The notes under the pieces were generated by a model. That model was not told the origin of the DNA and searched no databases. It saw nothing but the letters and a program-made list of their open reading frames with translations. 64,000 nucleotides of DNA from Gordonia sp. ABSL11-1 (GTDB lineage Bacteria > Actinomycetota > Actinomycetes > Mycobacteriales > Mycobacteriaceae), in the NCBI RefSeq assembly GCF_030315685.1, contig NZ_JASXSI010000022.1, forward strand, positions 1 to 64,000, in the 5' to 3' direction. Made by a program: the position numbers and the translations under genes. Shown here piece by piece: positions 1 through 8,245 of the stretch. How positions within the stretch are numbered: the stretch's first letter is position 1; the number at the start of each line of letters is the position of its first letter.

Positions 1-1
1 C

Positions 2-649
2 TGTGGACGAATGGCTGCGTGGTGGCAGGGCATCGTGGACACGCCGCCGCCGGTGATCACGGTGTCCGCGCCGCGCGGGCACCACGGTTCGGTGAAACCG
101 GGAACGGTGATCATCCGCCGAACGCTGGATCCCGTCGACATCGTCATCCATGACGGACTGCGCACGACGTCGAAGGCGCTGTCGGTGCTCGACGCTGCGG
201 TCGAGAGCGGTATGGAACCCATCGACCGCGGACTCCAAGGCGGGTTCGTGACCGTCACACAGCTGACCGAGACCTTCGAGCGCCGTCGGAAATGTGTGGG
301 CGCGACCGAGATGGCGCGCATGGTCGCGCTCGTGGACTCCGGCGCCCGATCGGAGGCGGAACGGCTGACCGTCAACCTCTTTCGCGACGAACACATCACC
401 GGCTGGACCGCGAACCATCCGGCTGAGGGGTACGAGATCGACTTCGCGTTCATCGCGATGATGCTGGCGGTGGAGATCGACGGGCTCGCCTTTCACCGCG
501 ACGCGGTCACCTTCCAGCGTGATCGCACCAAGCGCAACGCCCTGATCGAGGTCGGGTGGACGGTCCTGAACTTCACGTGGAGCGACCTCGTCGAGCGGCG
601 CGAGTACGTGGCCGCGCAGGTCCGTCGCGCGTTGTCGGCGGCGGCGTGA
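2..649 (+). CDS. DUF559 (PD-(D/E)XK nuclease-like) protein, 5' end outside window
   Basis: The C-terminal half carries the DUF559 fold. It has an acidic strand YEIDFAF, the motif VEIDG, a histidine in GLAFHRD, and the closing pattern RTKRNALIEVGWTVLNFTW, typical of the Vsr-like PD-(D/E)XK superfamily. The frame stays open to the first base, and an ATG at 11 has no ribosome site within the window, so the gene probably begins upstream. Full-length relatives carry an N-terminal AbiEi-antitoxin-like winged helix, as the gene at 58021 does. The substrate is unknown; a nuclease role is inferred from the fold only. A hairpin repeat starts one base after the stop codon. Confidence 0.7.
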   Translation, partial: CGRMAAWWQGIVDTPPPVITVSAPRGHHGSVKPGTVIIRRTLDPVDIVIHDGLRTTSKALSVLDAAVESGMEPIDRGLQGGFVTVTQLTETFERRRKCVGATEMARMVALVDSGARSEAERLTVNLFRDEHITGWTANHPAEGYEIDFAFIAMMLAVEIDGLAFHRDAVTFQRDRTKRNALIEVGWTVLNFTWSDLVERREYVAAQVRRALSAAA

Positions 650-733
650 CCGGTAGATGACGGGGAACGTATCGGTGACCGTTACGTTTCGCGTCGTTTG
701 GGTGTGGTGGTGGTGGTCGCGCGTCATCTGTGA
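650..733. repeat. Dispersed hairpin repeat family 1, copy A (interrupted)
   Basis: It begins CCGGTAGATGACG, shared with copy B at 17886. Arms GACGGGGAACGTA (659-671) and TACGTTTCGCGTC (683-695) pair at 11 of 13 positions around GTTACG/CGTAAC-type centres. The expected end, ATCTGTGAG, appears only at 725-733. A stretch rich in GTG/GGT separates it, with GCGTC at both ends (691-695 and 721-725). This looks like a repeat copy with a 30-bp insertion and a 5-bp duplication. The remaining gap to the next gene (734-836) is AT-richer and holds TTACATAA at 793-800, possibly part of that gene's promoter. Confidence 0.7.
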
Positions 734-836
734 GCTCGTCCCTGCCGGGCTATTGATCTTCAAATGACTGCAATCAAAAACTCGACCTGCGGTTACATAA
801 GCGACATACTGGTCGGGTGAGTTCTTGGGTGGTCCG

Positions 837-2186
837 ATGACCGTCGCCGATGACGCGGATCTGCTTGTCGCCTCGCTCGCGGAGTACCGACCGCGAACGT
901 CCGACGAGGTACGCGATGTCACGGCCCGGCTGATCCGCGACGGTTCGCTGGCGGTCGGTACCCGGCTACCGCCGATCCGCGAATTGACCCGCCAGTCGGG
1001 ACTGAGCACCCGGTCGATCGTGTCCGCCTGGGGTGCCCTACGACGACTCGGGCTCATCGAGACAAACCGGCGCGGTGGCACGGTCGTCGTGAACGGTGCC
1101 ACGTCTGCCGCCGGGTGGGCCGACCGGGATCTGCTCACCGGAAGCCCGGATTACGACCTGCAGCCTGATCTCGCCAAGGCGTTGTCCGCGGGCCTGCGGT
1201 CCGAGCAGCTGAATCGCCCGGGTCGCGAGTACATCACCGACCGTCTGCGCGATGCGGTGATCGACGGGTGGCCGTTCCGCTCCGCGTCTTTCGTGGCGGC
1301 CAGCGGAGGCTCGGAGGGGCTGCTGCTCGCCGTCGAGGCTGCCGCAGCGCCCGGATCCCTGGTCGCGGTCGAGCAACCGGTGATGCCCGGCTTCCTCGAC
1401 ACCCTCGCGGAGGTCGGTTACCGGGTCGTCGGCATCGACTCCGATGATCAGGGAGCTCGTGCCGATTCGCTCGCCGAGGTGCTCCGCGACGAGCCGGCCG
1501 TGGTGGTCTTGCAGCCCGAGGGAGCTTACTCGGAGTCGGGCGCGCTCACCTCCGAACGCGCCGACGAGCTCGCTGCGGTGATCGAGAGCGCGCAGAACCG
1601 GCCGTGGATCGTCGAGGACGATGCGGTGGGGCCCCTGGCGCGGGCGCAAGCGCCGTCACTGGGCAGCTCCTTCCCGAACGAGACCGTCCGAATTCGCAGT
1701 TACTGCAAGGCGTTCGGGATGGATATCAAGACCTGCGTCATCGGTGGCAGCAACGAACTCATCGACCGGGCCATCCGATTACGCGTGCACGGGATTGCCG
1801 CGAACAGCCGGATCCTGCAGAACGCGCTCGCGCATCTGGCCACCGACCCGGACACGGACGCCGTCGTCGATACCGCACGCGCGCGGTACGGAAGCCGCCG
1901 TTCGGCGTTGGTCGACGCCCTCACCGAGCGCGGTGTCTCCGCGAGATCGGGCCCGAACAGCCTGGTCCTGTGGATCGACGTGCAGGACGAGACCGGCGCG
2001 GTGATCGAGTTGGCGCGCAAGGGCATCAATGTCGGTGCGGGAGCGCGGTCGTTCGTGCGGCCGGTCGGCCACGGATTGTTGCGGATCGCTGTGCCCCAGT
2101 TGCCCGACGAGCGTGGTGCGATCGCCGAGCTGGCCGATGCGGTCGCCGACATCGCCGGAACCGTCCACCGGGAGTTCCTGGACTGA
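837..2186 (+). CDS. MocR/PdxR-type GntR regulator with aminotransferase-fold domain
   Basis: A GntR winged helix occupies roughly residues 15-85, with LPPIRELTRQSGLSTRSIV as the recognition-helix region. A fold-type I aminotransferase domain follows to the end. The PLP lysine is probably in SYCKAFG. MocR-family proteins use PLP or a ligand adduct as co-effector, usually for a neighbouring operon, and seldom act as enzymes. The ATG at 837 is preferred; a TTG at 825 would add four residues. The protein is 449 aa, normal for the family. It faces two flavin monooxygenase genes and a sulfurtransferase gene, so it is the likely regulator of the sulfur genes (inference). TTACATAA 40 bp upstream resembles the ACATAA half-site between sseA and the second rhodanese. 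Confidence 0.9.
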   Translation: MTVADDADLLVASLAEYRPRTSDEVRDVTARLIRDGSLAVGTRLPPIRELTRQSGLSTRSIVSAWGALRRLGLIETNRRGGTVVVNGATSAAGWADRDLLTGSPDYDLQPDLAKALSAGLRSEQLNRPGREYITDRLRDAVIDGWPFRSASFVAASGGSEGLLLAVEAAAAPGSLVAVEQPVMPGFLDTLAEVGYRVVGIDSDDQGARADSLAEVLRDEPAVVVLQPEGAYSESGALTSERADELAAVIESAQNRPWIVEDDAVGPLARAQAPSLGSSFPNETVRIRSYCKAFGMDIKTCVIGGSNELIDRAIRLRVHGIAANSRILQNALAHLATDPDTDAVVDTARARYGSRRSALVDALTERGVSARSGPNSLVLWIDVQDETGAVIELARKGINVGAGARSFVRPVGHGLLRIAVPQLPDERGAIAELADAVADIAGTVHREFLD

Positions 2187-2237
2187 CGCAGGGAGCCCGC
2201 GGCGGACGGCTCGTCCAGCGCTGCTCGACGGTGCGGG

Positions 2238-3215
2238 TCAGGAGTGTGCCGGTTCCAGCGAGCGCAGGTGCGGCACGATGTCGGTCGCGATGCGCTCGAG
2301 ACATTCGGTGTACCGCGGGTGATGGAGTGCGAGCGGCACGTGAAACAGCCAGTCTGTTGTCGCCGCCGGAACCGGTGAACCGAGGATCTCCGCCACCAGG
2401 CGGTCGGCCGAAGCGCAGTGGATGGAGAGTCCGCGACGGTAGGCGTCCGCCCCGCCACCCAGTTTCCCGCCGTAGTAGTCGGGGCTCAGTGTGACATCGG
2501 CGTCGAAGATGGCACGTGCGTCGTCGTCGGTGCCGCCGGGGACGAGTGCCACCGTGGAACCGATGCGCGGCACGCCGCTTCCGAGATCGGCGAGATAGGC
2601 ATCGACCAGCCGGTGTGCGTCCCCGTCCTTTCCTGCCTCCGAATTGGGATGGGGGAGAAGGCCATCGCCCGCTCGGGCCACGCGACGGGCGGTTCGGGTG
2701 TTGCCGGTGGACTGCCAGACGCGGTGCCGAAGCGACGTGGGATCCGGATGGATGGGTATCCCGGGTGCTACCGTCCCCTCCTCCAGCAGTGAATGCAGGG
2801 TGGCGAGCCGAGACGCGTACAGACTCTCTCGATCATCCTGCGCGAGTCCGAATCCGGCGTACGTCGTCGCCGACAATCCGAACCCGAGGCCCTTTCCGAC
2901 GCCGAGTTCCAACCGGCCTCCGCTGAGTTCGTCGGTGACCGCGGCGTCCTCGACCAACCGGACCGGGTTCTCGAACGGCAGCGCGACGACACCGCTGCCC
3001 AGACGGATGCGCGAAGTGTGCTGGGCGACCGCAGCCAACAACGGGAAGACCGTCGGAAGGGCGGCGTGGTGGGCCGCGAAGTGGCGGGTGGCGAACCAGA
3101 TCGTGCCGAACCCGAGACGCTCCGCCGCGACCGCCGCCTCGATGGCCTGCCGATAGGTCTCGGCGGGCTTCGTGCCGGTTCGCACCTGGATGAACAACGA
3201 CGGTGGCATGGTCAT
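2238..3215 (-). CDS. Luciferase-like (LLM) flavin-dependent monooxygenase
   Basis: A 325-aa TIM-barrel protein of the bacterial luciferase family. It has the early segment AERLGFGTIWFATRHF, the central RIRLGSGVVALPFENPVRL, and ELSGGRLELGVGKG, the family's flavin-phosphate region. Such enzymes use reduced FMN or F420 to oxidise organic sulfur or carbon substrates. The ATG at 3215 overlaps the stop of the upstream monooxygenase by four bases (ATGA), so the two are translationally coupled. With the NtaA/SnaA/DszA-type partner and a sulfurtransferase in one transcript, a role in releasing sulfite from an organosulfur compound is likely. The substrate cannot be read from the sequence. No flavin reductase gene is visible nearby. 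Confidence 0.88.
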   Translation of the reverse strand: MTMPPSLFIQVRTGTKPAETYRQAIEAAVAAERLGFGTIWFATRHFAAHHAALPTVFPLLAAVAQHTSRIRLGSGVVALPFENPVRLVEDAAVTDELSGGRLELGVGKGLGFGLSATTYAGFGLAQDDRESLYASRLATLHSLLEEGTVAPGIPIHPDPTSLRHRVWQSTGNTRTARRVARAGDGLLPHPNSEAGKDGDAHRLVDAYLADLGSGVPRIGSTVALVPGGTDDDARAIFDADVTLSPDYYGGKLGGGADAYRRGLSIHCASADRLVAEILGSPVPAATTDWLFHVPLALHHPRYTECLERIATDIVPHLRSLEPAHS

Positions 3216-4519
3216 AGGCCGTAGTGCCCGCGCAGAGTGGTGGTCGCGTACTCCGTGCGGAACAGCCCGCGGCGTTGGAGAAGTGGTACCACGGTGTCGA
3301 CGAAAGCCTCCAGACCGGAGGGCAATTCGTCGATCATGAGGTTGAAACCGTCGCACGCTCCGGTGCGGAACCAGGTTTCGATGTGATCGGCCACCTGCTC
3401 GGGTGCGCCGACGATGGTGTTGTGGACACCGCCGCCGGCCAGCAGGCGGGCGGCCCCGCGGGTGTCGAGATCCCGGTCGCGGACGAACTCCAGGAACACC
3501 GCCCGCTGGCCGCGTGAGCCGTCGGCGGACTCCTCCGCGGGTACCCGGTCCCAGGGGATCGGGGCGTCGAGGTCCAGGTCTTCCTCCCGCATACCGAGCC
3601 GGGCCGCGAGGTTCGCGACCTGGACATGGTCGGGAATGAGATCGGTCAGTTCGCGTTCGCGTCGGCGGGCACCCTCCTCGGTGTCGGCCAGGATGACGAT
3701 CAGGCCGGGCAGTAGTTTGACGGTGTCCGGGTCGCGGCCCGCGGCAGCTGCGAGCGCGCGCACCTCGGCGCGCCGGCGTCGCGCGGAGTCGATGTCGGCG
3801 TGTGCGGTGTAGATGGCGTCGGCCGTACGTGCGCCCAACTCCACCCCGTGAGTCGATGCCCCGGCCTGGATCAGGACCGGCCTGCCGTCGTCGAGCGGCG
3901 GGGCCTTCAACGGTCCGGCCACCCGGAAGTGCTTGCCGTCGTGGGAGATCGGATGGATTCGACCGGGATCGAGGTAGCGTCCGGTGGCGCGGTCGGCGAC
4001 GAGGGCGCCCGGTGACCACGAATCCCACAGCGCGGTCACGACGTCGAGGAACTCGGCGGCGCGCTCGTAGCGTTCGGGTTTTGCGGGAGCCTCGTCGAGC
4101 GAATGGTTCCGGGCGGCAGCGTCGCCCCCGGTCACCACGATGTTCCACCCCGCTCGGCCATGAGACACCGCAGCAAGTGCGGCGAACTGACGGGCAAGGT
4201 TGTACGGATCGTTGTACGAGGTGGTCGCGGTGACGATCAGACCGATCCGCTCGGTGTGCGTCGACAGCACCGACTGGGCGACGATCGGGTCGAGCAGCCG
4301 GCTGGGCGCATTCCAGTCCTTCGCCTGGATGTCCGGTGAATCGGCCAGGAAGACTGCATCCAGCAGCCCGCGCTCGGCCACCCGCGCGACGTCGGCGTAG
4401 TGCTCGACCGTGACGAAATATGCACCGTCAGAGGAGGAGCGTCGCCAAGGGCTCCCGATGGTGCCGCCGGGAATCAGATTCGCGTTGAGGATGACGTGCG
4501 GTCCCTCGGGTGTGCTCAT
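3212..4519 (-). CDS. NtaA/SnaA/DszA-family FMN-dependent monooxygenase
   Basis: The 435-aa protein starts MSTPEGPHVILNANLIPGG. It carries hallmarks of the nitrilotriacetate/dibenzothiophene-sulfone monooxygenase family: WRRSSSDG near the N-terminus, ERGLLDAVFLADSP, a long N-terminal barrel, and RAGWNIVVTGGDAAARN. Length is typical (430-460 aa). These are class C two-component flavin monooxygenases that need FMNH2 from a separate reductase. The gene overlaps both its upstream sulfurtransferase (4516-4519) and its downstream LLM partner (3212-3215) by ATGA, forming a three-gene operon. Substrate specificity within the family varies, so desulfurisation is inferred from the neighbourhood. Confidence 0.92.
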   Translation of the reverse strand: MSTPEGPHVILNANLIPGGTIGSPWRRSSSDGAYFVTVEHYADVARVAERGLLDAVFLADSPDIQAKDWNAPSRLLDPIVAQSVLSTHTERIGLIVTATTSYNDPYNLARQFAALAAVSHGRAGWNIVVTGGDAAARNHSLDEAPAKPERYERAAEFLDVVTALWDSWSPGALVADRATGRYLDPGRIHPISHDGKHFRVAGPLKAPPLDDGRPVLIQAGASTHGVELGARTADAIYTAHADIDSARRRRAEVRALAAAAGRDPDTVKLLPGLIVILADTEEGARRRERELTDLIPDHVQVANLAARLGMREEDLDLDAPIPWDRVPAEESADGSRGQRAVFLEFVRDRDLDTRGAARLLAGGGVHNTIVGAPEQVADHIETWFRTGACDGFNLMIDELPSGLEAFVDTVVPLLQRRGLFRTEYATTTLRGHYGL

Positions 4520-5397
4520 GCGCTGATCACCGGCCCGGGTTCGACGGTCGACAGGGTCTCGCGGATGACGATCCGTGCGGGGTCGGACACCCACTGTGAC
4601 AGCGACCCCGGATAGAACGCCGACTCGACACCGACGGTGGCCAGCACGAGTACCTGAAGTGCCGCGGCCACACCGCTGCCGCAGTAGGACGCGGTCGCGA
4701 TGCCGGCGTCCAGGGCCCCGAGTGCGCGATACCGGGAGCGCAGCGCGGCGTCGTCGAGCACACGGCCCTCGTCGTCGAGATCGTCGAACACCGATGCGCT
4801 CACCGCGCCCGGGATGTGTCCGGACGCGCCGTTGCGACCCAGGTAGTCGTCGACGGGCCGGGCATCGAGCAACAGGCCGTCCCGTGCCAGGCGCGCGACG
4901 TCGTCGGTGCCCACCACCGGGAGGGCGCCGGGCCGGATCTCGACCGGCGCGATCTCGATGTTCTCGCGGTCCTCGGGCCGATCGCCGGTCTCCAGCGCCC
5001 CGCCGGCCCCGGTCCATGCGCGCAGTCCACCGTCGAGGACCCGGACATCGGCGATGCCGGCCCAGCGCAGGACCCACCAGGCACGGGCAGCGGCGGTCGA
5101 TCTCGAATCGTCGTAGACGACCACCGGACTGGTGGGTGTGATCCCCCACCGCCGTGCGGACGCGGCAAGCCGGTCCGGATCGGGAAGCGGACGCGCCCCC
5201 GACCGTGCGGTGACCGTTCCGGCCAGATCGGCGTCGATGTCGACGAAATGAGCGCCGGGCAGATGTCCGCGTCGATAGGCGTCCCTGTCGGCGCGACCGC
5301 CTGCGTCGACGCGCACGTCGAGCACCACCGGGGCCGGGTGGCCCGAGCGTCGGAGTGTCGCGGCAGAGGAGAGGTGATCGGCTCGTGTGCCCGTCAT
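4516..5397 (-). CDS. sseA: SseA-type sulfurtransferase (two rhodanese domains)
   Basis: A tandem rhodanese protein of 293 aa. The inactive N-terminal domain has the CH2A-like DVRVDAGG and RGHLPGAHFVDID. The C-terminal domain has the catalytic cysteine in YCGSGVAA, the CG-S/T-G-V loop typical of 3-mercaptopyruvate sulfurtransferases rather than thiosulfate enzymes. It moves sulfane sulfur to thiols, cyanide or acceptor proteins. The ATG at 5397 is preached by GAAGGG at good spacing; an in-frame TTG at 5439 lies within the inverted repeat upstream and is not favoured. It heads the operon with the two monooxygenases and is transcribed divergently from another rhodanese gene. Confidence 0.9.
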   Translation of the reverse strand: MTGTRADHLSSAATLRRSGHPAPVVLDVRVDAGGRADRDAYRRGHLPGAHFVDIDADLAGTVTARSGARPLPDPDRLAASARRWGITPTSPVVVYDDSRSTAAARAWWVLRWAGIADVRVLDGGLRAWTGAGGALETGDRPEDRENIEIAPVEIRPGALPVVGTDDVARLARDGLLLDARPVDDYLGRNGASGHIPGAVSASVFDDLDDEGRVLDDAALRSRYRALGALDAGIATASYCGSGVAAALQVLVLATVGVESAFYPGSLSQWVSDPARIVIRETLSTVEPGPVISA

Positions 5398-5435
5398 CGA
5401 TAGGCGCCCTTCGTTGTCGAGGAGGTAGTACTGCA

Positions 5436-5473
5436 CCAAGTTATGTACTCACGATCTATGGAAACATAATTGG
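5436..5473. promoter_or_regulatory. Inverted repeat in the divergent sulfurtransferase promoter region
   Basis: CCAAGTTATGT (5436-5446) and ACATAATTGG (5464-5473) are complementary except for one bulged base, with a 17-nt spacer. The surrounding 130 bp are markedly AT-richer than the window. The position between two divergent genes suits an operator for a dimeric regulator controlling both directions. The MocR-type regulator at 837 is the only candidate regulator in this block, and TTACATAA also precedes its own gene. Binding is inferred. Confidence 0.45.
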
Positions 5474-5568
5474 ACCCGGCGTGATTTTTGTGTTCACGTT
5501 CGGCCGGTCCGCTGCATATGTTTCATCTGCCCGATCGGGATCCGCCCGACGCGATTCAGGAGGACTGC

Positions 5569-6444
5569 GTGTCCACACCCACCACCGAGGCCGGCGAGGC
5601 CAGAACCACCGCGTTCGTCAGCGCGCAGTGGCTGGAACGTCATCTGACGGATCCGCGGGTGGCCGTCATCGAGATCACCGACGACCCAGCACATGTCGAC
5701 GCGCCGGGAACGATCCCGGGCGGGCGCGCGGTGTACTGGAAGAACCTGCTCTGGCATGCCGAACGTCGCGAGTTCGCCTCGGCAGCAGAACTTTCCGACC
5801 GCCTCTTGGCACTGGGCGCCGGCACGGGGCACACTCTGGTCTTCGCCGGTGAACCCACACAGTTCGCGGCCTACGCGCTGTGGGTGGCCAGGGTGGTGGG
5901 TGTCGGCGGGGACCTGCGCTACCTCGACGGCGGACTCGAGGCGTGGCGGTGGCGGGACTCCGGGTCGCCCGACACGCCTGTCGAGGCCCAGTTCATCCGC
6001 CCGTACTCCGCACTGCCGGTGTCGACGCCCCAACCCGAGCATGTGATCGATCGAGACGGCGTCCGGCAGGCACTGGACTCCGACACCGTCGTCGTCGATC
6101 TGCGGTCACCCGAGGAGTTCGCCGGCGACCGCGTGTCACCCGCGACCGAGCCGATCGATCACGGCGCCCAGCGACACGGACGGATACCGGGCGCCCGATC
6201 GCTGCACGTCCGCGAGTTGCTCGACGACGTCGGTCGAGTTCTCCCCGCCGACGCACTGCGCGAACGGATCTCGACACTCGACGCCGAGCAGGCGCCCGAG
6301 CTGGTGTTCTACTGCCGGCTCTCGCACCGTGCCGCCCTCGGGTGGCTCGTGTTCACCGACATCCTCGACGACCCGCGCGTCCGGGTCTACGACGGATCCT
6401 GGACCGAGTGGGGGAGCATCGTGGGCACCCCGATCGAGCGATGA
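5569..6444 (+). CDS. Rhodanese-domain sulfurtransferase
   Basis: A second tandem-rhodanese protein of 291 aa, starting at GTG 5569 after a perfect AGGAGG. The N-terminal domain has DDPAHVDAPGTIPGGRAVYW. The active-site loop is FYCRLSHRA, so the cysteine is present, but the loop has Leu-Ser-His where relatives of CysA2 usually have a Gly-Glu pair. A changed acceptor or donor preference is possible. The stop overlaps the ATG of the ABC permease gene (ATGA), so this enzyme is the first gene of a transporter operon. That suggests it handles sulfur from the imported substrate. Confidence 0.88.
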   Translation: MSTPTTEAGEARTTAFVSAQWLERHLTDPRVAVIEITDDPAHVDAPGTIPGGRAVYWKNLLWHAERREFASAAELSDRLLALGAGTGHTLVFAGEPTQFAAYALWVARVVGVGGDLRYLDGGLEAWRWRDSGSPDTPVEAQFIRPYSALPVSTPQPEHVIDRDGVRQALDSDTVVVDLRSPEEFAGDRVSPATEPIDHGAQRHGRIPGARSLHVRELLDDVGRVLPADALRERISTLDAEQAPELVFYCRLSHRAALGWLVFTDILDDPRVRVYDGSWTEWGSIVGTPIER

Positions 6445-7394
6445 CCGCGTCGGTACGCCGGTGGGCGCCGGCCCGGCGGAGTTCGGGGGTGGCGCTCTCG
6501 GCGATCGTGATGGCCTGGGCCGCGGTCACCCTCGCCTTCCTCGCCATCCACCTCGCGCCCGGCGACCCGGTCACGGCAGTGATGGGAGAGTCGAGCAACC
6601 CGGATCTGCGTGCACAGGTCGAGCAGGACTGGGGGCTCGACCGTCCGCTGGCCGTCCAGTACGTCCGGTACCTCGGCGACCTCCTGCACGGCGACATGGG
6701 CTATTCCTACGTCCGCGGAGAACCGGTGACACACATACTCTTCGGTGATCAGCTGAGCGCGACCGCACGTCTGGCAGGCGTGGCCCTGGTGTTCGTGGCC
6801 GTCCTCGCGCCCACACTCGCCGTGCTGACCGCGGGTCGACGGAACTGGTTCTCGCGCAGCGTGAGCGGTCTGGAGCTGTCGTTCGCGTCGGCGCCGACGT
6901 TCTGGATCGGACTGATCCTGATCTGGGTGTTCGCCTTCACACTGCGGGTCCTACCGGTGACTTCCGGCAACGAGTTCCAGCGTCTCATCCTGCCCGCGCT
7001 CACCCTGGCGCTGCCCATCGCAGCAGTCCTCTCCCAGGTGATGCGCGGCGGCATCGAGAAAGCCCTCGAGCAACCCTTCGCCGTCACCGCCCGGTCACGG
7101 GGGATCGGAGAGACCTCCTTACGCCTGCGGCACGGACTGCGTCACTCGATGCTGCCCGCCGCCACACTCGCCGGATGGGCGGTGAGCGGACTGCTCACCG
7201 GCACGGTGGTCGTCGAGGAGGTGTTCGGCCGCGCCGGGCTCGGCACGGTCACCGTCGAGGCCGTGACCTACAAGGATCTGCCGGTAGTGCTCGGCGTCGC
7301 ATTGCTCACGGCCGCCGTGTATCTCACGGTGACGGTGGTCATCGACATCGCCTACGTGTGGATCGATCCGCGACTCCGGGAGGCCACCCGATGA
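6441..7394 (+). CDS. DppB-like ABC transporter permease
   Basis: A 317-aa inner-membrane subunit of the dipeptide/oligopeptide/nickel family. It has six predicted hydrophobic segments, an N-terminal periplasmic motif HLAPGDPVTAVMG, and the cytoplasmic loop EQPFAVTARSRGIGETSLRL, the EAA-type contact with the ATPase. Start and stop both overlap neighbours by ATGA, so the operon is tightly coupled. Transporters of this class also carry glutathione and other small sulfur peptides; given the flanking rhodanese, an organosulfur cargo is plausible but unproven. Confidence 0.93.
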   Translation: MTASVRRWAPARRSSGVALSAIVMAWAAVTLAFLAIHLAPGDPVTAVMGESSNPDLRAQVEQDWGLDRPLAVQYVRYLGDLLHGDMGYSYVRGEPVTHILFGDQLSATARLAGVALVFVAVLAPTLAVLTAGRRNWFSRSVSGLELSFASAPTFWIGLILIWVFAFTLRVLPVTSGNEFQRLILPALTLALPIAAVLSQVMRGGIEKALEQPFAVTARSRGIGETSLRLRHGLRHSMLPAATLAGWAVSGLLTGTVVVEEVFGRAGLGTVTVEAVTYKDLPVVLGVALLTAAVYLTVTVVIDIAYVWIDPRLREATR

Positions 7395-8245
7395 CCAGCC
7401 TCACCGTCACCGGTCTCCGGCTGCGATCGCCGCTGCGGGCCCGATCGATCGGACTCCGGGTATCAGCGGTCTTTCTGCTGCTGATCGTGGTCGCCATCGT
7501 CTGGCCCGCGGTGTTCGCACCCGGCGACCCGCTGCACACCGACCTGTCCATCGCCCATCAGGCGCCGTCGATGTCGCATGTGTTCGGCACCGACCAGCTC
7601 GGTCGTGACGTGTGGATCCGCGTCGTCCACGGCGCGCGCCTGTCGGTGTTCATCGGTGTCGCGGCGACGGCAGTCGCGGTCGCGATCGGTGTCCCGCTGG
7701 GGCTGGCCGCCGGCCTCGGCAACCGTTTCCTCGACACCGTCCTGTCTCGCTTCTTCGACCTGCTCGGTGCGTTTCCGGAGATCCTGCTCGCCCTGGTCCT
7801 GATCGCCATCACCGGAACCGGCACGACCAACCTGATCATGGCCATCGGCGTGGCGTCGGCACCGCGGTTCGCTCGCGTGATGCGGGCCGAGACACGGCTG
7901 GTCGACCGCGCCGAGTTCATCGCACAGGCGGGACTGCTGACCCGCTCGCGGTGGCGGATCGTGCTGCGGCACACGCTGCCCAATGCGATCGGCACCCTGC
8001 CGGTCCTGATCACCCTCGGCCTCGGCACCTCGATCCTCGGTGCGGCCGCCCTCAGCTTCCTCGGATTCGGTCCCCAGCCGCCGACGCCGGAGTGGGGAGC
8101 GATCCTCTCCGAGGCCCGCGACGACCTCCGGATCGCCTGGTGGACGGTGTTCTTCCCCGGTGTCGCCATCACGGCGACGGTCATCGCGACCACGGTGGCC
8201 GGCCGCGAGGCGCAACGCCGATTCGAGCGAAGGACGACGACATGA
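7391..8245 (+). CDS. DppC-like ABC transporter permease
   Basis: A 284-aa partner permease with the family opening APSMSHVFGTDQLGRDVWIR, followed by GARLSVFIGVAATAVAVAIG. The EAA-loop equivalent is FIAQAGLLTRSRWRIVLRH, and ALSFLGFGPQPPTPEWGAIL is characteristic of DppC/OppC. It has about six membrane segments. It is translationally coupled at both ends (ATGA at 7391-7394 and 8242-8245). It would pair with the preceding permease to form the membrane pore. Confidence 0.93.
   Translation: MTSLTVTGLRLRSPLRARSIGLRVSAVFLLLIVVAIVWPAVFAPGDPLHTDLSIAHQAPSMSHVFGTDQLGRDVWIRVVHGARLSVFIGVAATAVAVAIGVPLGLAAGLGNRFLDTVLSRFFDLLGAFPEILLALVLIAITGTGTTNLIMAIGVASAPRFARVMRAETRLVDRAEFIAQAGLLTRSRWRIVLRHTLPNAIGTLPVLITLGLGTSILGAAALSFLGFGPQPPTPEWGAILSEARDDLRIAWWTVFFPGVAITATVIATTVAGREAQRRFERRTTT

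Noticed and set aside
1038..1649. Long open frame antisense to the MocR gene
   Set aside because: Arginine/Gly-rich shadow translation typical of high-GC DNA, without domain or ribosome site, opposite a clear gene.
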